From the NCBI GenBank assembly GCA_004352715.1, contig SCFE01000089.1, positions 750,306-814,305 on the forward strand: DNA of 64,000 nt. The letters are read 5' to 3'. Position 1 is the first letter of the stretch. Each line of letters begins with the position of its first letter. The translations under genes and the position numbers were made by a program. The DNA comes from Hofstenia miamia (taxonomy: Eukaryota; Xenacoelomorpha; Acoela). Below, one piece after another: positions 36,632-48,745 of this stretch. Under the pieces are notes generated by a model. It had not been told where the DNA came from. It saw only the letters and a program-made list of their open reading frames with translations, and made no database searches.

Positions 36632-39600
36632 TATNTTTCGAGTTTGCTGTAGCCAAGAAATTAATCAACTATGGAAGGCATTGGCTCTAATAAATGGAAT
36701 AGGCACTAGTGTAATGCATATGATTAAGAAACTGTTAAATTTGCAACTTCATTAATATAAAAAAAATTTTTGGTTACAAACGACGAATATTGTTACAAAC
36801 GGCGTATATATATGAAAATGATTATAAATGACGAATATAAATTCTGTATAAATTACAAACGGCGAATATATATGTATATATATATATATATATAGCAGCT
36901 ATTTATTTGTATGTAATTTGTATTCTCAAAAGAGGAAATCTGTGAATAAAAATTTATTGCTTCTTGGTGACACGTTATGCAAATCATTTTGCTTAAATTT
37001 TATAAATAATTGTGGGTTCATGCATTCCAATAGTTTTTTCATTGTAAAGAATTAGCTCTATTTAGTTTGTTGAAGAATGCACCACTGTTGAACTTATCAG
37101 ATCAGAATTCCCAAGATAGCTCTTCCAATGAGAGTCTNTTAGTCACTATTCAATTAAACCGGATTAAAGAGCTTGAATAGCAAAGAATAGGAAATATTAG
37201 CAAATCATTGATTTAAGATTTGATGAACTTAATATCGTTGTATAGTATAAACTCAATTATGTAAATATTGGTAAACTAGTACATATACAATAATTGCGTG
37301 AAAATAACTTTTTTACATAATCAATGTAAAAAGTACCCAAAGAAAAATAAATGAAAAAAATCTTTTGAAAAAACAGCGAGATATAAATATGAGGCGTACA
37401 CAGAACGAGTTTTGAGGAACTTTNTTGAACTTATCAGATCAGAATTCCCAAGATAGCTCTTCCAATGAGAGTCTCCTATTAAGCCCTAACACTAGTTTCG
37501 TTCACACAAGACAGAAGCGGTTTGTTGTTTAAAGTGATATACTTACATAAGTAGATATTGATAAACAATGAATTATGGATGAAGTGGGAAAAATGTGTAG
37601 TTGTTGAGGAAATCAATGTACCTGAAATGCTTCGATATCTTTTGAGTGCTACTAATTTTAAAAAATTGAGGCATTAAATCATGTGAACACATGGTTTATG
37701 TGATGAACTCTTAATTTTCTGCCATTCCCTCTTTGAGCTAAGAATACACTGATGAATGTAATTTATTGCTGATAAATTTATCATTGGTATTTGTACAATG
37801 AAATTTCTATAGTACTTTTGTGAAATCAGTCATGTTAACGGAAGCAACCTACATTTATATACGCTCTGTATATGCCATGCACACACGTTTAATTTTTGTA
37901 TCAATATTTTTATTTAAAGTGTTTGTACATACTGACATCAAAATTGTATATTACTAGATGCAACAATTGAATGTGAGATCGAAGATCTCGACTCGTACAA
38001 ATCTAAGTAAAACAAGCGTCACATAGTTTAGGGGATAATTCGTGGCAACCTGAATTGAATTTGTCAAGTTGGACATCCATAGTTTCATTAATTGTTTTTC
38101 ATAGTTCTCAAATAATCTAATTCAATATTTTTTCCATCCTATCTCATCGAGCCTNGAAGATCTCGACTCGTACAAATCTAAGTAAAACAAGCGTCACATA
38201 ATTTAGGGGATAATTCGTGGCAACCTGAATTGAATTTGTCAAGTTTTGCATAGTTTTCAAATAATCTAATTCAATATTTTTTCCATCCTATCTCATCGAG
38301 CCTTGTTTTGAAGGATGAAACACTACGCTGATTATGGATTTTGAATTTCGAATTCCATTCGTTATCAATTCGTCTTTTAGTCCCGTAAATTTCCATCCAC
38401 GACCTCAAAGTTCGAGGAAAACTAACCAGAGTAGAAGTTTGTCAGAACTTCGGATATCGCAAGAATTAAGTCCTGTTATGGAGCGAAGTGATTCTCCTTC
38501 CTCGACTCTACAAAGTGGCAAACGACCAATTGAACAGTACAGGTTAGCTTTCCATGCAATGTGAAATCATTAAATTATGCAACTATTTATAATTAATATT
38601 TGGCGTCTTTGAAAACCGTTCAGCTTCTTCATTTTTAGCATGCTACTGTTGAAAATATATATTTTCTCTTACATGGATAATCTGTAATTCATGGACCTAA
38701 GATGTAGACATCCGAGGCCCCTGATGAATATTTATTGATATTGATAATGAAAATATTTTTCTAGTCACCAATGCAGAAAAAGTTAAAAAAAAATAAAAAA
38801 TTAACATGCAAATAATAATTGTAGAAATATTTATAGCATCCAAACATTCATCTATATGTGAAAACATGGCGAAATATTTCAGGATACAAGATTGGCAATT
38901 TTCTGGATGATAAATCTGAAAGGATATTATGAATAGGGTGAGACAAATCATTCATCACAAATTTAAAACATTTAGCATTTTCTTCCTTTAAAATAGTTGA
39001 AGATTGTGAAGTAAGAATTGGTCCTTTTGTAAAGCTGCAAGTAAATTGTCAACGTTGCTTAAAAATATATATTAAATTGAAAGTATCCTCCCAAAATGCG
39101 CTTGCTCTCAACTCTAAGTTAATAGTAATGGGAATGATAGTATCACGATCATTATAGCATCCTTTGTTCGAATATACAAGTTGATACATGAATTCACAAG
39201 ATTTACTTTCATTAATTGATAGGCTTTCTGTCTGCCCATTATTAAATACTATCTAATTCTACCAAAGAAGTAGGCTGATTAAGTTCTTCGAAAGAAACAG
39301 ATACAACTATGTCGGATAGCAATTTAGCAGCATCATGAATTGAGTTTAGTAAGTTAAATTTGACATTCCAAAATAAAGTTCCAGAAACAGTACCTTGTAA
39401 TTTACCTTTATTTATAGTTTTCCACGATGAAGTATTTAATTTAAAAACAAGAAATGACATTATCCAGTGTATTAAATTTAGAGGAAGATTTTTTAAGGTC
39501 TTGAATGAGAGCGTTGTGTTTAACATTATTAAATGCCTTTGAAAAGTCCAATGCAACGAGAGAAATATATTCTATGTCTTTATTTAATAGGCACTTCACA

Positions 39601-42600
39601 AGATAACTCCTGAAGATATATGATTGCATCTATGGTGGATTTATTACGAAGTTAAGCGAATCGCAGTTGTCGAAAAGAAGGTTCCACTAGTCTCCACAAA
39701 AAAGTTTGCGCTACAACTTCTACAAAACGGCGACTCAAGATACTAATGGTACCTCACATTTACGAATAAGCACAGTGTTTCGTTATTTACATTTATTTGG
39801 GGAAATGCCGCAAGAGAGACATAAATTCCAATGTAATGGAGTTGCTAAGCAGTAATAAAATTCAGAGTACATCCTTAATGGTAAACCATCTGGACCACCA
39901 GAAGACTTTTTCGTTGTTTTCAGTACCTTTGCCACTTGATGCAGTCTAAGATGAGTAAAAATATATTTACTATCCAGAGTTTCCAGTTCGTGTTCTGTCT
40001 AATTCACGTCCTTTGAAGTGTTGGCAAAATACTGGTTAGCGCTTTCAATATCACCGACAACATTGGATATGTCTACAAATTTTCTTTCTTTACGATTAGA
40101 ACAACTACTCTCGTCAAAAATTCATTTGGCAAAAGGTTTCCGGGTAAATTGTTAAAGTTCTTGAAATTTGCAATGAGCTTGTGCAGGTGATTATGAACAG
40201 ATTTTGGCGTTGAAGACCATTTTATCCTTTCACGCCGACGTAGCAGCATCTTAATCTGCGATGTCATCTAATAAGAATTCTTTGATGACAACATCACATA
40301 TTTATGCGGGAAGAAAAAGTTAAAGAAGCAAAGAGTATCAGGAACGAACTTTAAGCTTCATTCGGATCATGGTGCAATGACACAAATGATCAATCGACAT
40401 TTATTAACCACTGAGCAAGGTTTTCTTTCTGCTTGAACCTATATTGTTTTATAAATATTTTATGTTTTGCCGTTTTGGGAAAGTAAGTTTGATATAGGAT
40501 TTAAATAAATGGCCTTATTATGATCCGATTTGAAACTTAATGTGAGAGGAGAACCAGACGTGAACATATTCCTGCAATTGGTGAGAAAATTGTGCAATTT
40601 CTTGCTTTTTTGTTGAGAAATTAACCATTTTGTCCATATTTAGCTGACCACATAGATCACGGAGGTCTACCCTATTGAAGTCACCATCAATTAATGTTTT
40701 CGCATCAGAGTAGGCTGATTAAATAAGACTGTGTTCTTTAGAAATCAATTTAGAGGCAAAATCGGAGATATCATATCTCCCTTTGGATTAGGTTTAACAA
40801 CAATGAATACTGCTTTTAGAAAACATTCATGTTCAATTTTGGTCCATAGTGCTTCTATATCTGTTGACTTTTCAAAAATGGTTACAAAAATGTCTTTTTT
40901 TGTATACATACAAACACCACAACCTTTGCGATTGTTTTCACACCCTTTATTTGGACGAGTGCATACCTAATGATCGTTTCGATAAATGAAATTCCAATAT
41001 AAGCATCATTCATAGATGGCTTTAAGTACGTTTCTGTAACAAATGCTACATTGATTTTATTTTTGCCAGATCAAGCCCTAGTTTATGATATGCTTTAACA
41101 CGTCCAAAACCTTTCTTTTTTAATCGACCATGCACTGCACATCAATACACTGAGCTTTTGAGATGTACCTAGTAATATCTGAATCTCTTGACCACCAGCG
41201 AAGAGCTTCAAATTCATGATTTTGATTATTTTTTTATCGATTGCATTTTCAATTAAATCAAGACGCTTTTCAAAGGTAATTTTTCATTTTGCCGATCGCT
41301 GAAACTTAAAGCAAATTTCAAAAATATCTTAATCTTATAGGTTTTAAGTTTATACGCATTTGAGAGTACCTTTCTCTAATCCTAAACAGATTGAAATTGA
41401 ACAATAATGTTACGATTTCTGCCTTGCTTGTATTTCTCTACTCTGAAACTATCACCTACCGACACATCAATATGATTCAATACATCAACAATTTCTTGTG
41501 TATTTTTTGTGTTACGATCTTTATCGACATTAATTATTCTTGTTCTGGATTGCCAAAAAATTTTGCGTGATAAGTATATAAATGGGCTTCTTTGGTTTTC
41601 TCTTCAATTTGCTTTATCATATTCGTCAGAATAATTATATTTCTTTAAACCTTGTCGATTTGTTTTTCGCATTTTTTATTGCAGTTTCCACTATTTCCAT
41701 AAGATTACTTTTCTGTGAACATTTCGCTAATTATATCGAGCTTTCTTCCTTCCTGCCACCTGTCACACGGCGATTGCCAAATAGTATAATATTGTCTTTC
41801 GCAACACTTAATTGACCCAATACCAGTCTGGAATTACGAATTTTACATCCTTAATGGATTTTCAAATGGGACTGCAAAGTTTTTGAAACTGCTGACCTTT
41901 ATAAACGGTTGAAGTGAATTGCGCTTAACCGCATTGTATTGATTGTTATGTTAAATATGCGTTCTGTTTATTTAACGTATCACGCAGCGAGATTGTGACC
42001 TACAAAGTCACATCGGTGACCTTCGTGTACTATAATTTAAATTGTTTTTTGTTTGGTTAATTTTTACTACATTTATATATACAAAGAAAATTACCAAAGT
42101 CCAAAATTCACATTGATACTAAATTTGTAGAGATTTTCAGGATCAAAGATATTTTCGTAGTCAAAACTAAGCTTTTGGAGACCCAAGAATGTTGAAGTAT
42201 AATATTAAGTGAAATACTTCCTTTCAATTTCTGAAAAGTACAAAAACAACAAATTGCCGATACGTAGTATATCTTGAAGACCTAATTTCTTTAATATGTT
42301 AAAGTAACAGTATTTTTCTATGTTGCCTTTATGCTAGAGAATGCTAGCGACCGGGACTAGGATCTGAATGATATTACTGCACAACTATAATTTGTCTCTT
42401 CTTTTGTTGTTCCTCGCCTCAACGGAGCTTATGTGCTCTGTCTTCAGGTGTTGTTCTCATCCGCATTAAATCTCCTGATTATCTGAACATTGGAAATTGT
42501 GAGAATTTGAGTTTTTAAGGTAATCAGAATGTCAAATTTAAAAGTATTTTATACTTCTGGCACAGTGATGCTCTTTAGCATACATATTTACCAATACATA

Positions 42601-45600
42601 TTTCAATATCCAAAGATTCCCAAATTTCTTAAATGTTCAAACGGTTTGTTTCTTTAAAGTCATGTGGGGCAGTTTCGGGTCAGCAACAAAGCAAACAGTT
42701 TTCAATTTCGGTTTTAATCCGGTTCTCCAAATTAAAAGTATATTTATTAGTGCTAGACTTTCTGTTTTTGTTGTTTGTAACAAATGCTAAGTAAGTTCAA
42801 TTCCAAAACAATTCATCTTAATGGTATACTCATTAAACTCACTCCCATCAAATTTATTACTTTTTGTTATTAGCTTTCCAACTCGCCAACATTGTTATTT
42901 CCATGAACACTCATCGCATATGTTTAATAAGTGCAATGTTTTTCTTCAATTAATAATTTATAGAAATGTATCTCTCCTGCAATCCTGCCTTTCATTATCT
43001 CGATTGAATTTATAATAAATAAATAAATCATTTTAAATTGTAATCAATGATAATTCAATTTCCGCTATTTTTTGAATCGCTATCCCGAGGGAGCCTCTAA
43101 CAGAGCATCCTTGTATTACTGTAAGTAAAGCCTTTGTTGTTTGTGCTTTTAATTGATTCACGCATTGAGATGAGATTTTAATGTAAAAAACTTCTTATCA
43201 AATACTCCAGCTTGATGGCACACTTAAATGAAAGAACTGATAAAGGAAGTCGCGCTATGTATTATTCTTTGCTAGCGCCTGCATCTAATTATATTCTTTC
43301 AATGCGTTTAACCACATTAGAGTCGGGAACAAAGCAGTTAAGCACTCTTAGCTGTTAATGTTTGAATTGCTCGTGGAAATTTGCATCTTGTTTTGAGACG
43401 AATTTTACTAAATTTCAATTACAAACGCGGTAATTGCGAAGAAATTAAACAAGACAACTAGTTTTTTTGATACAATTCTATTGGAGTATTTTAATTGAGA
43501 ATTTTATTGCAATAAATATTTTGTATCTGGCTTTTCGAAATAAATTACAGATGTTTTCTCTTATACTAAATGCATTGGACAAGTTTCTGATGTTTTACAG
43601 AGCCTCATAAACTAAGTCTTAGGAATGAAGTATCCATTTCATAGAGACATAGGATGTTTCCAGCACTTACGCATAACAGTTCAGTGTAAAAGAATCACGT
43701 TTTTGGCAATAAATCTATACATTTTAATTTGTTTGATGTTGGATTTTTAATCAAAAATCCAAATGTTTTGGCAATGAAACGTACTGGTTACCCTCCATTA
43801 GTAGGAGTGTTACGCTGCATTACACTAACTGGTAAAATGCTCGAATGATCAAATGCTTGTTGTTTTTTAGTATTGAAGTAAGCAATTTTCGTCATTAATA
43901 TTCTTACGCAAGGTGTTTGGCATTTTAGAAATTATGAGTTTCAAATTATTTAGCCAATTGCTAGTATGGGATATAATTTAGTTCATAATTTTTGGTACGA
44001 TCCAAAAATTTGAACTTTCTCAGATTTTCAATAACTATCACCCCATCCGGTCCACAATTCTATCCTTTTCAAAAACCGATTTTCGAAGTTATTTCGAATT
44101 CAACACAAAGAAATATTAATTTGATTTTGGTATCATCTCGTTATTTGCAAAAACGATAGTCGAGTTGGAATATTTTCATGGGTCATTCAGGGTCATTGTC
44201 TTTATGATTTGATTGCATCACTGGTTTAAGTATTGATCGAGCTTGTAACATTTTAGATGTTCTACTTTAACGGTCTTCTTGTAAATGCCATTAGAAATGA
44301 ATGTGCTTTAATCCATTGATACAGGCATTGCTGATAGCTTAGATTGTTCACTTTTACGTTGATTTTAATTTCAGTTCCAATTTAAATTTTCATGTAAAAT
44401 TACAGTTTGTTCTGTTAGAGGGTTACGTTTACAAAAACGTCGTTAAAAATTTTTCGATGCGATGTCCAGTTTTAAGTAGAAATCATTTCGTGATGCACAC
44501 AGAAATTTAAAAAGTGTTCGTGTTCCACATTTTTATGCTTTATTCGAATATATTTTATATACCATATCATTTATCAGCCAATATTTAAATTTCATATTTT
44601 GCGAAAATATGACAATGAAGAATTTTATATTGAAGAGATATAAAATAATAGAAGATAAAATGTAACTAATATTGATTATTAGTTTTAGCAACTTAATACT
44701 ATTTTAATAAGTTTATTTATTCGAGCAATACATCATATCGTTTGTTCAAGCTGACCCTAGCGATCTGGAAGCAAGATTCGTTTTATTGATGTAGATTCAC
44801 AAAATATTAAACACGTATTACTGCACAGGATTTAATTCTAGTTTCACAGTACTCAAAAACTTCAAGTCAATGCCCGTAATCTGGTCCATCAGATCGTAAT
44901 TTTGTAGAATGGCATTGAAATCATTTTGATTGTTGCTGTGGCCATAAAATCGAAAAATAATTAAATTTTTCAATTAATTAGTTATTAGCCTCTGCAGTAT
45001 TATTCTACTGAATCTCAATATATTTGAGAGGGAGGAATTTTTACATTCGAGTAAGAAATTTAACTTAAATTTTGCTATTTCAATGTGGCTAGTGGGTTAC
45101 TTTGGTGAATTTTATGAGTTGTTGCTATGGGTCACACTCTGTAAGCAATAGTAATTGTTTCCAAATGCATTAATTGCATACTAAGTTTGTGCAGTTATGG
45201 GAAATTTTAGTGACAACAGTCAGTCAAAATTCGACATCACTCCACTAATTTAAGAAGTCAGCGATCTGCTTGAGTAAATTCTCACTTTGAAATAATATTG
45301 TTTTGAATTTGCATTTGAAGTGGGGTGTCGCAGCCATTTCCCGATTTGGCTTCAGGCATGCGTGGAGACATCTAACGTAATTATTTGTTATCTTCAATGT
45401 TATCAAATTATTGTTCGGGCATCTATGCTCAATCACTACAAATACATTTTTTTCTTTTGGTGCACATTTGGTAACAGATTGCTTTTAGTTCATTTTCACC
45501 ACACGGGAGCGATCGAAGTTCACAGAGTGCGTCAACTCATACTGCTGATAGCTGGTCACTTTCTTCGTCTTTCTACGAGTCTGAATCTGCAGTTGACGTG

Positions 45601-48264
45601 AATAACTTGATTGAGAAATTACGTGCTATTCCTGTGCCCCCACCTCCAGACCCCAACTATTCCGTAGACTTCAGTGATAGAATGGCGCAAGCCCTTTCAG
45701 AATCAGCAACTCCTCTCAAATCACCTTCAGAATTCGCAATCCCTGATGTATTTCATTCCCGTAAGTTTCGGATATTTTTTAATTAGTTTTTTTCTACAAT
45801 TTAAAATTTTTATTTATTGTTTTTTAGAAAGTTCTTTGGATTCAAAAGGTAGTCATAAAAGTACAAGAAAGCTAAAGTCGAAGTCAATGAAGAAATCAGC
45901 AAGTCTATCAGATTTAAGAGACACCTCATCCCCAGTATGTTTTGAGTTAATTTTCACTGACATACATTTACAGCTTTTAATTACATTGTTTAAAATTATT
46001 TGTCAATGAAAATGACATAACGTCGATAGATGGCGTATAAATCCAAATGAATAATGTAAAGTTTGAATAAATTTTTGATAAGCTTAGAAAATATGCAATA
46101 CTATACAATTATGTTGTCTTGAATTATTATTCTAAATATTTAACAATGTTTAAAATCAGAATGGCTTTGAAAACGAAGAGGAAATGTAACGTAAATAGAT
46201 TAAGGTTAGACATACCCCATTTTGCTAAAATGGAAAGAGTAGACATATTTAAAGTTTATGATACATAGGTGTTTCATTAGAGTGAATAAAACATTTTCAC
46301 AAGAATATGCAAATTGGGTCATTAGCATAATTTATGCAGGCCGGAAGGGGGCTCTGATCATGCACTACTTGAAATCAAATTCCAAAGCTAATCCGATTCA
46401 TAGGACTCTGATTTTTTTCTACAATATTCTACATATGATGATCAATGTTTAAGCCTACCGTTCTTAGAATGCATGCCTAAAACAAAAATTATCGGTATGG
46501 GAATTTTTTGTAGTGAATTACGAGAAAAAAGCAGTCCACTTTGAAATTTCAGAAGCTGTCACACTGTGTGTAGGCAACATTTCCACAAAATATTGTCTCA
46601 AAACCACCAACATACAATACTCTGAAAACTGGCCAAATTTCATGACCTTATTCCTAAGGATAATGACCCTAAGTGGTTTTGAATATCATCTGATACATGA
46701 AAACTTAATTTTGAGAAAATCAATTATAAAGTTTTCAAAACATAACCACATAACAATTACATTAGTTAAGTCCATAATTTGAGTTTAAAATCCACCAGGG
46801 ATATATTCCTCTTCAACTGAATCAATATCATTGGACTTCTTCAAGTATTTGTCCTTCTTCAGGCAATTTGTTTTCTCACAGGAGGCTCTGATAAAGCCAC
46901 TAATGCGCCTACTGTCTAGTCCTCGATTTATAGTTCAAGAATGATAGCCAATATCTAAGCCCAATTTATCAAATACTTTCCCTCTAGCTTGCTCTCCATC
47001 ATTATAGACAATAATGGCACAGTGAACAGCCAATTGAAGCCTTTTTCTACCAACAAATATGCTTTCTTGGGGAACATGCCGAAATGAGATAGTGAAATGC
47101 CTCGTTGCAGTTCTGGGTCCCACCATGGAGACACTTTTCAAGTAACTTAATCTGTGGAAATTAAAGATCTTTTCACGCTGATCATTTTGATACCAAATTT
47201 ATGCTGTTCCGCCCAATAGAAGGGTTGGTGACGTCCTCAAAAGTCATGCATGCTTAATTAGCTAAGACAATGGACTAAACTGCTTGATTAAAAGTCATTT
47301 TTTATGTGGCATTTTGAGCAATTTTCGTTTGAATGTTGTAGATAGAGAGTTAAAGATACATTTATTGACCCGAATGGTTAAACTCGCGAAAATTTGGCTT
47401 ATGTCTAACCTTAATATTAAAAGAAATACATACATGAGTGCGTAACTGAAGTTCTCTTATTATATAATCTACACATGAAAAATTGGGTGATCTGATGAGT
47501 GATACGACATTACCCTGGAAAAAAATTATCAGGATACAACTCAGATCAAATTAATGTTGAATAAACATATTTTGAAGCATATATAATAAATGGTTTTCCA
47601 TTTACTTTTAATAGCTCAAATTACTGTTTCTTTATTTTCTTTTTGTTGTGTTTTGAATCTAAAATGAGTGGATCATCCAAAATTTGAATGGCTCCCTCTG
47701 CATGCTATAGGCAAGTTCTACTTTCATTTAGTGGCTTTATCCGTGAAATATGTAACGCGGTGAAGAATCGTAAGAGCACATAGTCTCATTTATTGTTCTG
47801 TGAGATGTCGTTTTTGTTAAATGTACATTTATTTTATTGAAGACAAATTAAATCGTTTATTAGTTACATTGAAAAGAACATCTTTTTACTGAATTCAGTA
47901 AAAGTGTAAAAACTTTTTATAAGAAATCAAATTTCAGTGGAAATTGACTATTCTTCTTGAAGGCTTTTACCAAACACTGTTTCATTTATTCACTTACTTT
48001 GTTCAAGATTATCACTAAACCAAATTTATCTCTACTTAAGAAATTGCGCGTTTTTAACTATTAACTTTTTTTTAATATATTTTTTTAATTTTTGTGTTTT
48101 CATCAAAAAGTTTCATGTATTCATAAGAAGTGTGTTTTTTTCAGAATGAATTTTTTCAATTTTTTGCTTAGGTAACGAATGAACAATCAAAAACCTCGAG
48201 CACATTGTTCAGAAAGAAAAAGAAGAAGAGGGAGACAAACAAGGAAACTACAAATAAAAAATAA
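25593..48264 (+). CDS. Serine-rich, probably disordered protein, seven exons, unrecognised
   Basis: I assembled this from seven segments whose splice phases all agree: 25593-25913, 28337-28391, 31060-31120, 38381-38542, 45489-45760, 45828-45934 and 48172-48264. Total 1071 nt, 356 residues, ending TAA. Every junction has GT and AG, mostly GTAAG or GTATG donors with T-rich acceptors. The protein is Ser/Pro/Arg/Lys-rich with no globular domain I can see. It has a related short motif several times: SKSQPDLF, QSRSLSELR and KKSASLSDLR, plus RHRSAGSP. It also has a proline run (PVPPPPDP) in a more conserved-looking stretch, NNLIEKLRAI to DFSDRMAQAL, and a lysine-rich C-terminus (FRKKKKKRE). It resembles a phosphorylated scaffold or cytoskeletal adaptor, but no function can be given. 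An in-frame upstream ATG at 25527 is an alternative start. Introns reach 7.3 kb and hold transposons. Confidence 0.72.
26478..26495. repeat. AT microsatellite
   Basis: Short pure TA run just before a candidate MITE end. Confidence 0.9.
26502..27076. mobile_element. Pogo/Tigger-like MITE candidate
   Basis: The left end CAGTACATACTAGATTATCC and the reverse complement of the right end, CAGGATATCCTAGATTATCC, agree at 17 of 20 bases. CAG followed by a TTATCCG-type motif resembles pogo-family termini. Several further GAATAATC/CGGATAATT segments occur inside. TA precedes the left end, as expected for a TA target, but not the right end, so the boundaries or the family may be wrong. No transposase. 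Confidence 0.4.
28392..31059 (+). other. Intron 2 of the serine-rich gene
   Basis: GTAAGT donor, TATTTTTAG acceptor, 2668 bp. It is AT-rich with no repeat or gene recognised. A small GC hairpin (GGGCC GAAAAA GGCCC) is at 29629-29644. Confidence 0.6.
31555..31574. repeat. AT microsatellite
   Basis: Pure AT run of 20 bp in intron 3. Confidence 0.9.
32248..32268 (-). other. G-quadruplex motif on the minus strand
   Basis: The plus strand has four C runs (4, 4, 5 and 3) separated by TA, T and AT. The minus strand therefore fits the four-tract G3+ rule with very short loops. It is exceptional in this AT-rich DNA and lies on the template strand of the serine-rich gene's third intron. Confidence 0.7.
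32459..32478. repeat. AT microsatellite
   Basis: Pure AT run in intron 3. Confidence 0.9.
33299..33755. other. Assembly gap (457 N) between AT repeats
   Basis: Bounded by TA runs at 33282-33298 and 33763-33793, so it is probably a longer low-complexity tract that could not be assembled. Confidence 0.97.
34710..34984. repeat. Block repeated at 37139-37423
   Basis: 275 bp that recurs 2.4 kb downstream. The later copy has 10 extra bases (CCGGATTAAA) and is bounded by single n characters. Confidence 0.85.
34998..35018. repeat. AT microsatellite
   Basis: AT run immediately after the block repeated at 37139-37423. Confidence 0.9.
35405..36404. other. Assembly gap (exactly 1000 N)
   Basis: The round length suggests a default scaffold gap of unknown true size. 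An AT run borders its left edge. Confidence 0.97.
36405..36894. repeat. Two near-copies of a minisatellite block around a single n
   Basis: The sequence from 36405 recurs from 36669 with a small insertion. Each copy has four spaced units of the theme TTACAAACGRCGWATAT (36503, 36522, 36551 and 36582 in the first copy) and ends in an AT run (36595-36634 and 36866-36894). A single n is at 36635. Confidence 0.8.
37139..37423. repeat. Second copy of the 34710-34984 block
   Basis: Flanked by n at 37138 and 37424 and placed between two identical 50-bp segments (37088-37137 and 37425-37474). It probably marks a misjoined contig or an alternative haplotype. Confidence 0.85.
37981..38303. repeat. Direct duplication across a single n
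   Basis: 37981-38154 recurs at 38156-38303. The second copy lacks about 26 bp and carries base changes. The n at 38155 marks the joint. It lies just upstream of exon 4 of the serine-rich gene. Confidence 0.85.
38543..45488 (+). other. Intron 4 of the serine-rich gene
   Basis: 6.9 kb with a G|GTTAGC donor and a TTGCTTTTAG acceptor. It contains the LINE relic at 39200-41900. From 41900 to 45488 I recognise nothing beyond chance frames. Confidence 0.6.
39200..41900 (-). pseudogene. Decayed LINE with ORF1-, endonuclease- and RT-like parts
   Basis: Minus-strand relic inside intron 4 of the serine-rich gene. From high to low coordinates: an ORF1-like piece with VGDSFRVEKYKQGRNRNIIV-type sequence near 41440; an endonuclease with CGVCMYTKKDIF near 40920 and IDGDFNRVDL near 40680; and an RT with RNKSTIDAIIYLQEL near 39630, ISLVALDFSKAFNNVKHNAL near 39550, and LQGTVSGTLFWNVKFN near 39380. 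Many stops and frameshifts. The YADD box was not found, so the 3' part is missing or too decayed. Confidence 0.75.
45935..48171 (+). other. Intron 6 of the serine-rich gene
   Basis: GTATGT donor and TTTTGCTTAG acceptor. It contains the TTAA-flanked transposon at 46200-47414. The short intron before it (45761-45827, 67 bp) is ordinary. Confidence 0.6.
46200..47414 (-). mobile_element. TTAA-flanked DNA transposon relic, possibly Kolobok-like
   Basis: Both ends carry TTAA (46200-46203 and 47411-47414) followed inward by the same inverted repeat, GGTTAGACATA, 11 bp exact with weaker similarity beyond. TTAA duplication is a hallmark of Kolobok and piggyBac elements; ends starting with two purines favour Kolobok. 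On the minus strand about 47141-46790 encodes a degraded protein: HFTISFRHVPQESIFVGRKR, then AIIVYNDGEQARGKVFDKLG and, after an in-frame stop, DSRRISGFIRA and EEEYIPGGF. I have the impression of similar proteins in other invertebrate transposons but cannot name the family. Near the left end is a palindrome, CCATTTT-GCT-AAAATGG (46217-46233). Confidence 0.68.
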
Positions 48265-48707
48265 AAAATGATTTCAATGGGCAATTTTTTAATTTTATAA
48301 GTTTGTAAATTAGGCATAATATAAATAGACTTTTGGTTTGTTATTACTATACTATATGTAAACTTTATTCAATTGTTAATTAATTGTTTAAATATTATTA
48401 TGTACTTATAACTAAATTTATCACAGATATAAAGTTATTTCCAAATAGGTCTGATGGCGTTTGGTTGATAATAGTCAAGATTAATATTTCTGTATTTGTA
48501 AAACAGCCTCAACAAGCAATAGTAGAATTTTTTATACTAGGAAATAAATCGTTTTTTATTTCAATTCTTTTTGTTAATGAATATAAATTTATAAAGTTTA
48601 CATAGTCAATTTTACACTAACTGAATATTGTTTACAATTGTAAACTAAACATGACCATTTGAATATTTTTTAAGTGTTTTATAAAATTTTTTGTCAAATA
48701 TCCAGTG

Positions 48708-48745
<38 letters not shown>

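Larger units (their letters stand above)
31121..38380 (+). other. Intron 3 of the serine-rich gene
   Basis: 7.3 kb with a GTAACT donor and CGTCTTTTAG acceptor. It contains many AT repeats, two N gaps, a C-rich G4 motif, a degenerate minisatellite and several single-n joins with repeated flanks. No coding sequence is supported inside, though a short optional exon could be hidden. Confidence 0.6.

Noticed and set aside
48384-48605. 73-residue open frame downstream of the serine-rich gene
   Set aside because: Low-complexity AT-rich translation with no sign of a gene.
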